From contig AFUT01000009.1 of NCBI GenBank assembly GCA_000223255.2, forward strand, positions 124,001-188,000: DNA of 64,000 nt, in the 5' to 3' direction. The DNA comes from Streptococcus infantis SK970. Its GTDB lineage: Bacteria; Bacillota; Bacilli; Lactobacillales; Streptococcaceae. The notes under the pieces are model-generated. The model did no database searches. It was not told the origin of the DNA and saw nothing but the letters and a program-made list of their open reading frames with translations. Below are positions 1 through 9,461 of the stretch, piece by piece. The translations under genes were made by a program, and so were the position numbers. How positions within the stretch are numbered: the stretch's first letter is position 1; each line of letters opens with the position of its first letter.

Positions 1-203
1 GATTTGTCTATCTCAAGAAGAGTCGTGATATTCTGCGCGAAAGTACAGAGTTGGTAAATCAAACAGTTGAAGACTACCTCCAAGGTGAGGACTTTGACTG
101 GGCAGACCTTAAAGGTAAGGTCCGTGACAATTTAGCAAAATTCCTTTTTGACCAAACCAAGCGTCGTCCAGCCATCCTACCAGTAGTCATGGAAGCAAAA
201 TAA
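1..203 (+). CDS. Ribonuclease J family protein, C-terminal end (partial)
   Basis: The gene is cut by the window edge. The frame starting at base 3 is open for 66 codons to the TAA at 201-203 and ends in RRPAILPVVMEAK. This resembles the C-terminal dimerisation region of RNase J, a metallo-beta-lactamase-fold ribonuclease that acts in mRNA turnover and rRNA maturation. The catalytic domain lies outside the window, so J1 and J2 cannot be separated by sequence here; the neighbouring estA suggests the J2 type. A terminator hairpin follows about 20 bases after the stop. Confidence 0.7.
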   Translation, partial: FVYLKKSRDILRESTELVNQTVEDYLQGEDFDWADLKGKVRDNLAKFLFDQTKRRPAILPVVMEAK

Positions 204-222
204 GGATTAAATAACAGTAGAG

Positions 223-245
223 AAAGTCGAGTTTCGGCTTTTTCT
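223..245 (+). terminator. Rho-independent terminator after the RNase J gene
   Basis: AAAGTCGA at 223-230 pairs with TCGGCTTT at 234-241 (one G-U pair) around a GTT loop, and the T run continues to 243. Confidence 0.8.
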
Positions 246-271
246 TATCTTAAGTGTATAAGGAGCAAGTT

Positions 272-1051
272 ATGGCAGTAATGAAGATTGAGTATTACTC
301 TGAAGTTTTAGATATGGAGTGGGGAGTAAATGTACTCTATCCAGATGCGTCTCGGGTGACAGAACCAGACTCTACAGATATCCCTGTTCTCTATCTCCTT
401 CATGGGATGTCAGGAAATCATAACAGTTGGCTTAAACGGACCAACGTAGAGCGCTTGGTGCGAGGAACCAATCTGATTGTTGTCCTGCCAAATACATGTA
501 ATGGCTGGTACACAGATACTCAGTATGGCTATAACTACTATACAGCTCTAGCGGAAGAATTACCTAAGGTGCTCAAACGCTTCTTCCCAAATATGACTAA
601 CAAGCGTGAAAAGACTTTTATTGCTGGTTTATCAATGGGAGGCTACGGTTCCTTCAAATTGGCACTGTCAACTGACCGTTTCTCGCATGCCGCTAGCTTT
701 TCTGGGGCACTTAGTTTCGAGGAATTTTCTCCTGAGAGTCAAGATTTAGGGACGCGTTCCTACTGGAGAGGTGTTTTTGGCAAAGTTAATGATTGGGTGA
801 ATAGTCCTTATTCACTTGAAACACTCGCTAAAAAGTCTGATAAGAAAACCAAGCTCTGGGTTTGGTGTGGAGAACAAGATTATCTCTATTCTGCCAATAA
901 TCTAGCAGTTAAAAATCTGAAGAAACTTGGTTTCGATGTGACCTATAACCATAGTGCAGGAACTCATGAGTGGTATTATTGGGAAAAGCAATTGGAACGT
1001 TTTTTAACTACCTTGCCAATTGATTTTGTTTTGGAAGAACGTTTATCCTAA
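272..1051 (+). CDS. estA: EstA-type tributyrin esterase
   Basis: This is an alpha/beta-hydrolase that cleaves short-chain acyl esters and is known from streptococci as EstA. The protein is 259 residues. Visible features are the HGMSG oxyanion-hole segment at about residues 44-48, the nucleophile motif GLSMGG with Ser121, and the likely acid Asp203 in GEQD and base His232 in GTHEW. The start at 272 is chosen because AAGGAG lies seven bases upstream; a GTG 18 bases earlier in the same frame lacks a ribosome site. It is a single-gene unit with a terminator on each side. No signal peptide is visible. Confidence 0.9.
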   Translation: MAVMKIEYYSEVLDMEWGVNVLYPDASRVTEPDSTDIPVLYLLHGMSGNHNSWLKRTNVERLVRGTNLIVVLPNTCNGWYTDTQYGYNYYTALAEELPKVLKRFFPNMTNKREKTFIAGLSMGGYGSFKLALSTDRFSHAASFSGALSFEEFSPESQDLGTRSYWRGVFGKVNDWVNSPYSLETLAKKSDKKTKLWVWCGEQDYLYSANNLAVKNLKKLGFDVTYNHSAGTHEWYYWEKQLERFLTTLPIDFVLEERLS

Positions 1052-1085
1052 TTTTAGCTTTCTTTCAGTTTGTTTTAGTAGAATT

Positions 1086-1140
1086 AAGAACCTATCTTTA
1101 GAATGGCAATCCATTACTCAAAGATGGGTTCTTATTTTTT
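1086..1140 (+). terminator. Long terminator hairpin after estA
   Basis: AAGAACC and TATCTTT on the left arm pair with AAAGATG and GGTTCTT on the right arm. An inner AATGG/CCATT stem follows, and the hairpin ends in TTTTTT. An ATG at 1103 lies inside this hairpin, which argues against it as a start for the next gene. Confidence 0.8.
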
Positions 1141-1156
1141 AGAAAGGTGGACAATC

Positions 1157-1858
1157 ATGGGCTGGATTATTCGTGTTTTATGTCGATTTTTACTAGGGAT
1201 TTTGCGTATGTTTTGGCGCCTTATGTGGACACTTATACTCTTAATCCTCATTACTTTTGGGATTCTCTGGTATGTGACAGGTGATTTATCAGGTGCCTTC
1301 AATCAAGTAAGCAATCTTGTTCAAGTCGGCCAAGCAGGTTGGGATCAATGGCAAGAGACTGGCAAGTTGCAAGGTTTGTCTCAGACAGATCATCATCAAG
1401 ATTCAGGAGCAAAATGGTCAAAGGCGCAAGCAACTATCTATATTGATCCTCAAATGGATGCCACTTTCCAAAAGGCCTACCTTGAAGCTATTGCTAACTG
1501 GAACCAGACAGGGGCTTTTAACTTTGAGCTTGTAACAGAAGCGGATAAGGCCGATATTTTCGCTACCGAAATGAATGATGGTTCGACAGCTGTAGCAGGT
1601 GAGGCGGAGAGTCAGACAAATCTCCTAACCAAACAATTCATTTCAGTGACCGTTCGCTTGAATCATTATTATTTATCCAATCCAAACTATGGCTATACCT
1701 ATGATCGTATCATGCATACAGCAGAGCATGAACTAGGTCATGCGATTGGTTTGGAACATACTAATGAAGTTTCGGTTATGCAACCAGCAGGCTCCTATTA
1801 TGGTATCCAAGCTCAAGATGTAAAAGCAGTTCAAGAGCTATATGAGTCTGGAGAATAA
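1157..1858 (+). CDS. Membrane-anchored matrixin-like zinc metalloprotease
   Basis: The protein is 233 residues. A basic N-terminus and a hydrophobic helix at about residues 20-42 are followed by an extracellular linker and a C-terminal metallopeptidase domain. The zinc motif HELGHAIGLEH is at about 191-201, with the likely methionine turn VMQP at 207-210, as in matrixins (family M10). The likely role is a surface-tethered protease facing outwards; its substrate is unknown. The start at 1157 follows AAAGGTGG; an upstream in-frame ATG at 1103 lies in the estA terminator. In pneumococci a similar gene sits upstream of uvrC. Function is inferred from the motif only. Confidence 0.75.
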   Translation: MGWIIRVLCRFLLGILRMFWRLMWTLILLILITFGILWYVTGDLSGAFNQVSNLVQVGQAGWDQWQETGKLQGLSQTDHHQDSGAKWSKAQATIYIDPQMDATFQKAYLEAIANWNQTGAFNFELVTEADKADIFATEMNDGSTAVAGEAESQTNLLTKQFISVTVRLNHYYLSNPNYGYTYDRIMHTAEHELGHAIGLEHTNEVSVMQPAGSYYGIQAQDVKAVQELYESGE

Positions 1859-1912
1859 CTGATTTTCAAAGGAAACTGGAGCTCTCTGATTTAAGCAATA
1901 CAGGGGGCTTTT

Positions 1913-1921
1913 TGCTATAAT
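1913..1921 (+). promoter_or_regulatory. Extended -10 promoter of uvrC, leaderless configuration
   Basis: TG-C-TATAAT is an extended -10 element and no convincing -35 is present. Six bases separate TATAAT from the uvrC ATG, so transcription would be expected to begin at or beside the start codon. Confidence 0.6.
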
Positions 1922-1927
1922 GGAATT

Positions 1928-3754
1928 ATGAATAACTTGATCAAATCAAAACTGGAGCTCTTGCCGACTAGCCCTGGTTGTTACATTCACAAAGATAAAA
2001 ACGGTACTATCATTTATGTAGGAAAGGCTAAAAATCTGCGCAATCGGGTGCGGTCCTACTTCCGTGGAAGCCATGATACCAAGACAGAAGCCCTGGTGTC
2101 TGAGATTGTAGATTTTGAGTTTATTGTTACGGAGTCTAATATTGAGGCCCTTCTTTTAGAGATTAATCTCATCAAGGAAAACAAGCCTAAGTACAATATT
2201 ATGCTCAAGGATGACAAGTCTTATCCTTTTATCAAAATCACCAATGAGCGCTATCCTCGCTTGATTATCACCCGTCAGGTCAAAAAAGACGGAGGTCTCT
2301 ATTTTGGTCCCTATCCGGATGTGGGAGCAGCCAATGAAATCAAACGGCTATTGGATCGGATTTTCCCTTTTCGCAAGTGTACCAATCCGCCTTCTAAGGT
2401 TTGTTTTTATTACCATATAGGGCAGTGCATGGCTCATACGGTTTGTCGAAAGGATGAAGCCTATTTTAAAGCTATGTCCCAAGAAGTCTCTGATTTTCTC
2501 AAGGGACAAGACGACAAAATAATCGATGACCTCAAGAGTAAAATGGCTTTGGCAGCCCAAAGTATGGAGTTTGAACGTGCCGCGGAATACCGTGATTTGA
2601 TTCAGGCTATTGGCACCCTTAGGACCAAACAAAGAGTCATGGCCAAAGATCTTCAAAATCGTGATGTATTTGGTTACTACGTGGATAAGGGCTGGATGTG
2701 CGTTCAGGTTTTCTTTGTCCGTCAGGGCAAACTGATTGAACGTGATGTCAATCTCTTCCCTTACTACAACGATCCAGACGAGGATTTCTTGACCTATGTG
2801 GGACAGTTTTACCAGGAGAAATCTCACCTGATCCCCAATGAGATCCTGATCCCTCAGGATATTGACGAAGAAGCTATCAAGGCTTTGGTGGATACAAAGG
2901 TTCTCAAACCCCAACGAGGGGAGAAGAAGCAACTGGTTAATCTGGCTATCAAAAACGCTCGTGTTAGTTTAGAACAGAAGTTTAATCTTCTGGAAAAATC
3001 AGTTGAAAAGACTCAAGGAGCTATTGAAAATCTTGGGCGACTTCTACAAATTCCAACCCCAGTCCGTATCGAGTCTTTTGACAACTCTAATATTATGGGG
3101 ACTAGTCCAGTCTCTGCTATGGTTGTTTTTGTTAACGGAAAACCAAGCAAAAAAGATTACCGTAAGTATAAAATCAAGACAGTGGTCGGACCAGATGACT
3201 ATGCAAGTATGCGAGAGGTTATTCGTAGACGTTATGGACGGGTCCAGCGTGACGGTTTGACACCGCCAGATCTAATCGTCATCGATGGTGGTCAGGGACA
3301 GGTTAACATTGCTAAGCAAGTTATACAAGAGGAGCTAGGCTTAGATATTCCGATCGCAGGACTTCAAAAAAATGACAAGCACCAAACTCATGAGTTGCTC
3401 TTTGGAGATCCTCTTGAAGTGGTAGAGTTGTCTAGGAATTCTCAGGAATTTTTCCTCTTGCAACGCATTCAGGATGAAGTCCACCGCTTTGCCATTACCT
3501 TCCACCGTCAACTACGCTCTAAAAATTCTTTCTCATCTCAATTGGATGGGATTGAAGGTCTGGGTCCCAAACGCAAGCAGAATTTGATGAAATATTTCAA
3601 ATCTCTGACAAAAATCAAGGAAGCTAGCGTGGACGAGATTGTTGCAGTTGGTATACCAAGAGCAGTGGCAGAGGCAGTTCATCAACACTTAAATCTAGAA
3701 GTAGACTCAGCGCTAGCTCAAGTAGCTGAGAAACCTCTTGAATACAAGAAATAA
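1928..3754 (+). CDS. uvrC: Excinuclease ABC subunit C
   Basis: UvrC makes the two incisions around bulky DNA lesions after loading by UvrA-UvrB. The 608-residue protein carries the GIY-YIG nuclease domain at the N-terminus ([21 protein letters not shown]). A UVR motif that contacts UvrB lies at about 205-235. The RNase H-like second nuclease domain follows ([18 protein letters not shown]), and a helix-hairpin-helix region stands near the end ([10 protein letters not shown]). Length is normal for the family. No good Shine-Dalgarno precedes the ATG, which fits a leaderless message. It is transcribed alone; rsmH follows after about 70 bases with its own promoter. Confidence 0.97.
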   Translation: MNNLIKSKLELLPTSPGCYIHKDKNGTIIYVGKAKNLRNRVRSYFRGSHDTKTEALVSEIVDFEFIVTESNIEALLLEINLIKENKPKYNIMLKDDKSYPFIKITNERYPRLIITRQVKKDGGLYFGPYPDVGAANEIKRLLDRIFPFRKCTNPPSKVCFYYHIGQCMAHTVCRKDEAYFKAMSQEVSDFLKGQDDKIIDDLKSKMALAAQSMEFERAAEYRDLIQAIGTLRTKQRVMAKDLQNRDVFGYYVDKGWMCVQVFFVRQGKLIERDVNLFPYYNDPDEDFLTYVGQFYQEKSHLIPNEILIPQDIDEEAIKALVDTKVLKPQRGEKKQLVNLAIKNARVSLEQKFNLLEKSVEKTQGAIENLGRLLQIPTPVRIESFDNSNIMGTSPVSAMVVFVNGKPSKKDYRKYKIKTVVGPDDYASMREVIRRRYGRVQRDGLTPPDLIVIDGGQGQVNIAKQVIQEELGLDIPIAGLQKNDKHQTHELLFGDPLEVVELSRNSQEFFLLQRIQDEVHRFAITFHRQLRSKNSFSSQLDGIEGLGPKRKQNLMKYFKSLTKIKEASVDEIVAVGIPRAVAEAVHQHLNLEVDSALAQVAEKPLEYKK

Positions 3755-3804
3755 AGTAGCAATGGAATGTTTTTGCTTTAGTGGGTGCAAGCTAGTCGGA
3801 TTTG

Positions 3805-3813
3805 TGGTAAAAT
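3805..3813 (+). promoter_or_regulatory. Extended -10 promoter of rsmH-ftsL-pbp2X-mraY
   Basis: TG-G-TAAAAT forms an extended -10. Nine bases separate it from the rsmH ATG at 3823, so any leader would be only a few bases long. No clear -35 is visible. Confidence 0.5.
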
Positions 3814-3822
3814 AGATAAGAT

Positions 3823-4772
3823 ATGACAAAAGAATTTCATCATGTAACGGTCATGCTCCATGAGACCATTGATATGCTAGATGTAAAACCTGATGGTATT
3901 TACGTTGATGCGACCTTGGGAGGAGCAGGACACAGCGAGTATTTATTAAGTAAGTTAAGCGAGAAAGGGCATCTCTATGCCTTTGACCAAGACCAGAATG
4001 CCATTGATAATGCGCAAAAACGATTGGCTCCCTATATCGAAAAGGGAATGGTCACCTTCATCAAGGATAATTTCCGTCATTTGAAGGACCGCTTACATGA
4101 CTTAGGTGTGACTGAAATTGATGGAATTTGTTATGATTTAGGTGTGTCAAGCCCGCAGTTGGATCAGCGTGAACGTGGTTTTTCCTATAAGAAGGATGCA
4201 CCGCTGGATATGCGCATGAATCAGGAAGCTAGTTTGACCGCTTATGAAGTCGTTAATCACTACGACTACCATGATTTGGTAAGAATCTTTTTCAAATATG
4301 GTGAGGACAAGTTTTCCAAACAGATTGCTCGAAAAATTGAACAGGCGCGTGAACAGAAACCGATCGAGACAACAACCGAATTGGCAGAGATTATTAAATC
4401 TGCCAAACCGGCAAAGGAGCTCAAGAAAAAGGCCACCCAGCCAAACAAATTTTCCAAGCTATCCGTATAGAGGTTAATGATGAACTGGGTGCTGCAGATG
4501 AATCAATCCAGCAGGCTATGGATATGCTGGCTCTAGATGGCAGAATATCAGTGATTACCTTTCATTCGCTGGAGGACCGCTTGACCAAACAGTTATTTAA
4601 GGAAGCTTCCACAGTTGAAGTTCCTAAAGGTTTGCCTTTCATCCCAGATGATCTCAAGCCCAAAATGGAATTGGTATCTCGTAAACCGATTTTACCAAGC
4701 AAGGAAGAATTGGAAGCCAATAATCGTTCCCACTCAGCCAAGCTTCGAGTGGCAAGAAAAATTCACAAGTAA
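3823..4772 (+). CDS. rsmH: 16S rRNA m4C1402 methyltransferase RsmH (frameshifted as sequenced)
   Basis: RsmH (MraW) methylates N4 of C1402 in 16S rRNA using S-adenosylmethionine and is usually the first gene of the division cluster. The SAM-binding region is visible as [14 protein letters not shown], and the C-terminus has ITFHSLEDR. The frame breaks in the A5 run at 4426-4430. One added A restores KKKGHPAKQ and gives the usual 316 residues; as written, translation stops at 4470. ftsL follows after nine bases. The break is most likely a sequencing undercall, since all flanking sequence is well conserved. Confidence 0.9.
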
Positions 4773-4781
4773 GAGGAAATA

Positions 4782-5098
4782 ATGGCAGAAAACAGAGGAA
4801 CAACGAGCCAATTACTACAAGCTCGTATAAAAAATTTTCACGTGTTGAAAAGGCCTTTTACTTTTCAATTGCCATCACAGCACTTGTCTTAGCAATCAGT
4901 GTAGTCTATATGCAGACTCAACTTTTGCAGGTTCAGAGTGATTTGACAACAGTCAATTCACAAATTGAGGAAAAAAAGACAGAGCTGGATGATGCTAAAC
5001 AAGAAGTTAATGAATTGATCCGATCAGAACGTTTGACCGGAATTGCAGACTCACAAGACTTGCAATTAAATAATGAAAATATCCGATCGGCGGAGTAG
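4782..5098 (+). CDS. ftsL: Cell division protein FtsL (frameshifted as sequenced)
   Basis: FtsL is a small bitopic division protein that works with DivIB and DivIC at the septum. The ATG at 4782 follows AGAGGAAAT and is close behind rsmH. Adding one A to the A6 run at 4829-4834 gives a 105-residue protein: a short cytoplasmic segment, one membrane helix at about residues 25-45, and a coiled coil (QIEEKKTELDDAKQEVNEL). Without that base translation ends after about 36 codons. The position between rsmH and pbp2X supports the call. Confidence 0.88.
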
Positions 5099-5101
5099 TA
5101 A

Positions 5102-7356
5102 ATGAAAAACTGGAAAGAACGAATCATACGCTTTGCCATTAAAAATCGCAAATCTCCAACAGAAAACCGCAGACTAGTGGGAAAGAATTTGAGCCTTCTG
5201 GCCGTCTTTCTCTTTGCTGTTTTTTGGTTAACTTTGCGGTAATTATTGGTACAGGCTCAAAATTTGGTGTTGACCTAGTTAAGGAAGCAAGCAAGGTCCA
5301 CCAAACAACTCGGACAGTTCCTGCAAAACGAGGAACTATCTATGACCGTAATGGTACACCAATCGCTGAGGATGCAACATCCTACAACATTTATGCTATT
5401 ATCGATAAGGAATATAAATCTGCAAATGGGAAAATTCTCTATGTAGAGGAGTCTCAGTATAGCAAGGTTGCAGAAGTCTTCCATAAATATCTAGATATGG
5501 ATGAGTCCTACGTCAAGGAACAACTTTCTCAACCTAATCTTAAGCAAGTTTCCTTTGGTGTAAAGGGAAATGGTATTACCTATGCCAATATGATGTCCAT
5601 AAAAAAGGATTTGGAAGCAGCTAAGGTTGAGGGAGTTGATTTTACAACAAGCCCAAATCGAAGCTATCCTAATGGGAAATTTGCTTCGTCTTTCATCGGA
5701 CTAGCGCAGTTGCACGAAAATGAGGATGGTTCAAAGAGTCTCATTGGGACGTCTGGTGTCGAGAGTTCCTTGAATAGTTTATTGGCAGGAACAGATGGTA
5801 TCATTACCTACGAAAAAGACCGCTTAGGGAATATTGTTCCAGGTACGGAGCAAGTTACCCGACAGACTGTAAACGGGAAAGATGTCTATACGACCCTATC
5901 TAGTCCTTTACAATCTTTCATGGAAAGTCAAATGGATGCCTTCCAAGAAAAAGTCAAGGGTAAATATATGACTGCGACCTTGGTTAGTGCCAAGACGGGA
6001 GAGATTCTCGCTACAACTCAAAGACCAACCTTTGATGCTGATACCAAAGAAGGTATTACCGAGGACTTTGTCTGGCGTGATATCCTTTACCAAAGTAACT
6101 ATGAACCAGGTTCAACCATGAAGGTGATTACTTTAGCTTCAGCAATTGACAATAATACCTTCCCTGGAGGAGAGTATTTCAACAGTAGCGAATTGAAGGT
6201 AGCTGATGCCACTATCAAGGACTGGGATGTTAACGAAGGTTTGACAAGCGGTGGAATGATGACCTTCTCGCAAGGTTTTGCTCACTCTAGTAACATCGGT
6301 ATGACTCTCCTTGAGCAAAAGATGGGGGACACTACTTGGCTAGATTACCTCAATCGTTTCAAATTTGGAGTGCCGACTCGTTTTGGTATGAGTGATGAGT
6401 ATGCTGGGCAATTACCTGAGGACAATATCGTTAATATTGCCATGAGTTCCTTCGGTCAAGGTATTTCCGTTACACAAACTCAGATGCTTCGTGCCTTTAC
6501 TGCGATAGCTAATGATGGGATTATGTTGGAGCCTAAGTTTATCAGTGCGCTCTATGATCCAAATGATCAAACGGTTCGTAAATCACAAAAAGAAGTGGTG
6601 GGGAATCCGGTCTCTAAAGAAGCAGCTAGCTTGACTCGAGATCACATGGTTATGGTTGGTACGGATCCTACCTATGGTACGATGTACAACCACAGTACAG
6701 GTAAGGGAACAGTCAATGTTCCTGGCTATAATGTAGCCTTGAAATCAGGGACTGCGGAGATTGCTGATGAGCAAAATGGAGGATACTTAGTTGGGGAAAC
6801 CAATAATATCTTTTCTGTAGTAACCATGCATCCTTCTGAAAATCCTGATTTCATCCTCTATGTGACCGTTCAACAACCTCAGCATTATTCTGGGATTCAG
6901 TTGGGTGAATTCGCCAACCCTATCTTGGAGCGAGCTTCAGCGATGAAGGAATCTCTCAATCTTCAATCAACTGCTAAAAGTCTGGATCAGGTTACAACAA
7001 CGACTAACTATGCTATGCCTTCGACAAAAGACTATAGCCCTGGAGATTTGGCAGAAGAACTACGACGTAACCTTGTTCAACCAATCGTTATCGGTTCAGG
7101 AACGAAAATCAAAGAAAGTTCAGTGGCGGAAGGAACTAATCTCGATGCTAATGAACAAATTCTGTTGCTCTCTGATAAGGTAGAAGAGATGCCTGACTTG
7201 TATGGTTGGTCTAAGAAGAACGTTGAAACTTTTGCAAATTGGCTGAATATTGAAGTTGAATTTGAAGGTACAGGAGAAACTGTAAAAAAACAAAGTGTTC
7301 GTACCAATACAGCTTTAAAAAATATACAGAAAATAAAAATAACTTTAGGAGATTAG
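5102..7356 (+). CDS. pbp2X: Penicillin-binding protein 2X (frameshifted as sequenced)
   Basis: PBP2x is the class B transpeptidase that works with FtsW in septal peptidoglycan synthesis and is a main beta-lactam target. One T added to the T6 run at 5220-5225 joins the N-terminal cytoplasmic and membrane segment to the rest, giving 751 residues. The active-site motifs are STMK (Ser338), SSN (396-398) and KSGT (548-551), one more than the usual pneumococcal numbering. Two PASTA domains close the protein. The residue after KSGTA is Glu553, where penicillin-susceptible pneumococci have Gln552. It lies three bases after ftsL and one base before mraY. Confidence 0.95.
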
Positions 7357-7357
7357 A

Positions 7358-8338
7358 ATGCTAGCTTCTATCTTTCCTGGAATCCTTACTTTTGTTCTTA
7401 CAGTGGTAGGAATTCCAGCTTTTATCCGTTTTTACCGTAAAGCGCAGATTACTGGTCAACAGATGCATGAGGATGTTAAACAACACCAAGCAAAAGCTGG
7501 GACGCCAACAATGGGAGGAATTGTCTTTCTCGTAACAAGTGTTTTAGTTAGTTTAGTTCTTACTCTTTTGACCAATCAACTAACCAACAATGTTGGAATG
7601 ATCCTCTTTATTCTCGTTTTGTATGGTTTGGTTGGCTTCTTAGATGATTTCCTCAAGGTTTTTCGTAAAATCAATGAAGGGCTCAATCCTAAACAAAAGC
7701 TCTTGCTTCAATTAGTAGGAGGAGTTATCTTCTATCTCTTTTATGAAAGAGGAGGGGATGTCTTAAATGTATTTGGGTATCCATTGCACTTAGGCGTTCT
7801 TTACATTTTCTTTGCCCTCTTCTGGTTAGTTGGTTTTTCAAATGCTGTTAACTTGACTGATGGAATTGATGGCTTGGCAAGTATCTCAGTAGTGATTAGC
7901 CTATCTGCCTATGGAGTCATTGCTTATGTACAAAATCAATTGGATATTCTCTTAGTGATTCTTGCCATGATTGGTGGTCTTCTTGGTTTCTTTGTCTTTA
8001 ACCATAAGCCTGCTAAGGTATTCATGGGAGATGTCGGAAGTCTTGCTCTTGGAGGAATGTTGGCCGCTATTTCTATGGCGCTGCACCAAGAATGGACGCT
8101 ACTCCTGATTGGGATAGTGTATGTTTTTGAAACAACATCTGTCATGATGCAAGTTGCCTACTTTAAGTTGACTGGAGGAAAACGTATCTTCCGGATGACG
8201 CCAGTTCACCACCATTTTGAGTTGGGTGGATTTTCAGGTAAAGGTCAAGCCTGGAGTGAGTGGAAGGTCGATTTCTTCTTCTGGGGAGTGGGCTTGCTTG
8301 CTAGTCTCGTCACCTTGGCTTTCATGTATTTATTCTAA
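7358..8338 (+). CDS. mraY: Phospho-MurNAc-pentapeptide transferase
   Basis: MraY moves phospho-MurNAc-pentapeptide from UDP onto undecaprenyl phosphate to form lipid I at the inner face of the membrane. The 326-residue protein is almost wholly hydrophobic with about ten membrane helices. Family motifs are present: GTPTMGG near residue 48, the acidic [17 protein letters not shown] and [12 protein letters not shown]. It is the last gene of the rsmH-ftsL-pbp2X-mraY unit and is followed by a terminator. Reading frame and length are normal. Confidence 0.97.
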   Translation: MLASIFPGILTFVLTVVGIPAFIRFYRKAQITGQQMHEDVKQHQAKAGTPTMGGIVFLVTSVLVSLVLTLLTNQLTNNVGMILFILVLYGLVGFLDDFLKVFRKINEGLNPKQKLLLQLVGGVIFYLFYERGGDVLNVFGYPLHLGVLYIFFALFWLVGFSNAVNLTDGIDGLASISVVISLSAYGVIAYVQNQLDILLVILAMIGGLLGFFVFNHKPAKVFMGDVGSLALGGMLAAISMALHQEWTLLLIGIVYVFETTSVMMQVAYFKLTGGKRIFRMTPVHHHFELGGFSGKGQAWSEWKVDFFFWGVGLLASLVTLAFMYLF

Positions 8339-8359
8339 AATAGAATATTGGACTATAAA

Positions 8360-8388
8360 AGAGAAGGATTTATACCCTTCTCTTTTTA
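8360..8388 (+). terminator. Terminator after mraY
   Basis: AGAGAAGG at 8360-8367 pairs with CCTTCTCT at 8376-8383, followed by a T run to 8387. Confidence 0.88.
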
Positions 8389-8468
8389 GTTCCTATTTTC
8401 TTCAATTGAGGAATCCTTTTCTCAAAAAAGTAAAATTATGATAAAATGGAAAAAAGAAAGATGAAATG

Positions 8469-8987
8469 ATGAGTTATTTTAAAAAGTATACATTTGATAA
8501 AAGCAAGTTTAAGTTAGGGATGCGCACCTTTAAAACAGGAATCGCTGTTTTTTGGTCCTCATGATTTTGGTTTTTTGGATGGAAGGGACTTCAGATTGGA
8601 GCTCTTACAGCCGTTTTTAGTTTGAGAGAAGACTTTGATAAGAGTGTCCACTTTGGGACATCACGTATTTTAGGGAATAGTATCGGTGGTTTTTATGCGC
8701 TGATTTTCTTTCTCTTGAACAACTTTTTTCATGGAGCCTTTTGGGTAACTCTCCTTGTGGTTCCGATGTGTACCATGTTAACCATCATGACAAATGTTGC
8801 CATGAACAATAAGTCAGGGGTCATTGGGGGAGTTGCAGCCATGCTGATTATTACCCTATCAATTCCGAGCGGAGAGACTGTTTTGTACGTGTTTGCTCGA
8901 GTTTTTGAGACTTTTATGGGAGTTTTTGTAGCAATTCTAGTCAATTACGATATTGATCGCTTGCGGAGTCTCATACAGAAAAAATAA
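8469..8987 (+). CDS. ArAE/FUSC-type membrane protein (frameshifted as sequenced)
   Basis: The protein resembles the N-terminal membrane part of the aromatic acid exporter family (ArAE_1, DUF939), with about four helices and the conserved segment HFGTSRILGN. The frame is broken at TGA 8562-8564 and resumes in the same frame. One added T in each of three runs, T6 at 8548-8553, T4 at 8565-8568 and T6 at 8571-8576, restores a continuous protein of about 173 residues with AVFLVLMIFGFFGWKG. Three losses within 30 bases could also mean a true pseudogene. Exporter activity is inferred only. The gene precedes glnR, as in pneumococci. Confidence 0.65.
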
Positions 8988-8992
8988 AATAA

Positions 8993-9009
8993 TGTCACAA
9001 GATATGACA
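8993..9009 (+). promoter_or_regulatory. GlnR operator
   Basis: TGTCA, seven bases, TGACA matches the GlnR/TnrA consensus TGTNA-N7-TNACA exactly. It lies just upstream of the glnR -35 box, as expected for autorepression of glnRA. Confidence 0.9.
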
Positions 9010-9016
9010 TTAACAA

Positions 9017-9045
9017 TTGACGATTGAATTTTTTTAGACTATAAT
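9017..9045 (+). promoter_or_regulatory. glnRA promoter
   Basis: TTGACG at 9017-9022 and TATAAT at 9040-9045 are separated by 17 bases, next to the GlnR operator. Confidence 0.88.
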
Positions 9046-9069
9046 AGACAGAAAGAAGAGGAAGTGCAC

Positions 9070-9426
9070 ATGAAGGAAAAAGAATTTCGTCGCAATATGG
9101 CAGTTTTCCCCATTGGTAGTGTTATGAAGCTGACCGATCTTTCGGCGCGTCAAATTCGTTATTATGAAGATCAAGAGTTGATAAAACCTGATCGAAACGA
9201 AGGCAATCGCCGGATGTATTCTTTAAATGATATGGATCGGTTGCTTGAGATTAAGGATTATATCTCTGAAGGTCTGAACATTGCTGCTATCAAGAAAAAA
9301 TATGCCGAACGTGAGGCGAAAGCCAAGAAACCAGTCAGTCAAACTGAGGTGCGTCGAGCCCTTCGGAATGAAGTTCTTCAACAAAGTCGCTTTGCTTCTC
9401 AACAATCGCCTTTTGGTCGCGGTTAG
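9070..9426 (+). CDS. glnR: Glutamine synthetase repressor GlnR
   Basis: GlnR is a MerR-type regulator that represses nitrogen assimilation genes when glutamine is plentiful, in partnership with feedback-inhibited glutamine synthetase. The 118-residue protein has an N-terminal winged helix (MKLTDLSARQIRYYEDQELI). Its C-terminal tail (FASQQSPFGRG) is the region that senses glutamine synthetase in Bacillus. The ATG at 9070 follows AGAGGAAG; a GTG six bases upstream is less well placed. It is cotranscribed with glnA, 35 bases downstream. Confidence 0.95.
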   Translation: MKEKEFRRNMAVFPIGSVMKLTDLSARQIRYYEDQELIKPDRNEGNRRMYSLNDMDRLLEIKDYISEGLNIAAIKKKYAEREAKAKKPVSQTEVRRALRNEVLQQSRFASQQSPFGRG

Positions 9427-9461
9427 GCAACCGCTAGTCGTCATATATAAGGAGAAAAACC

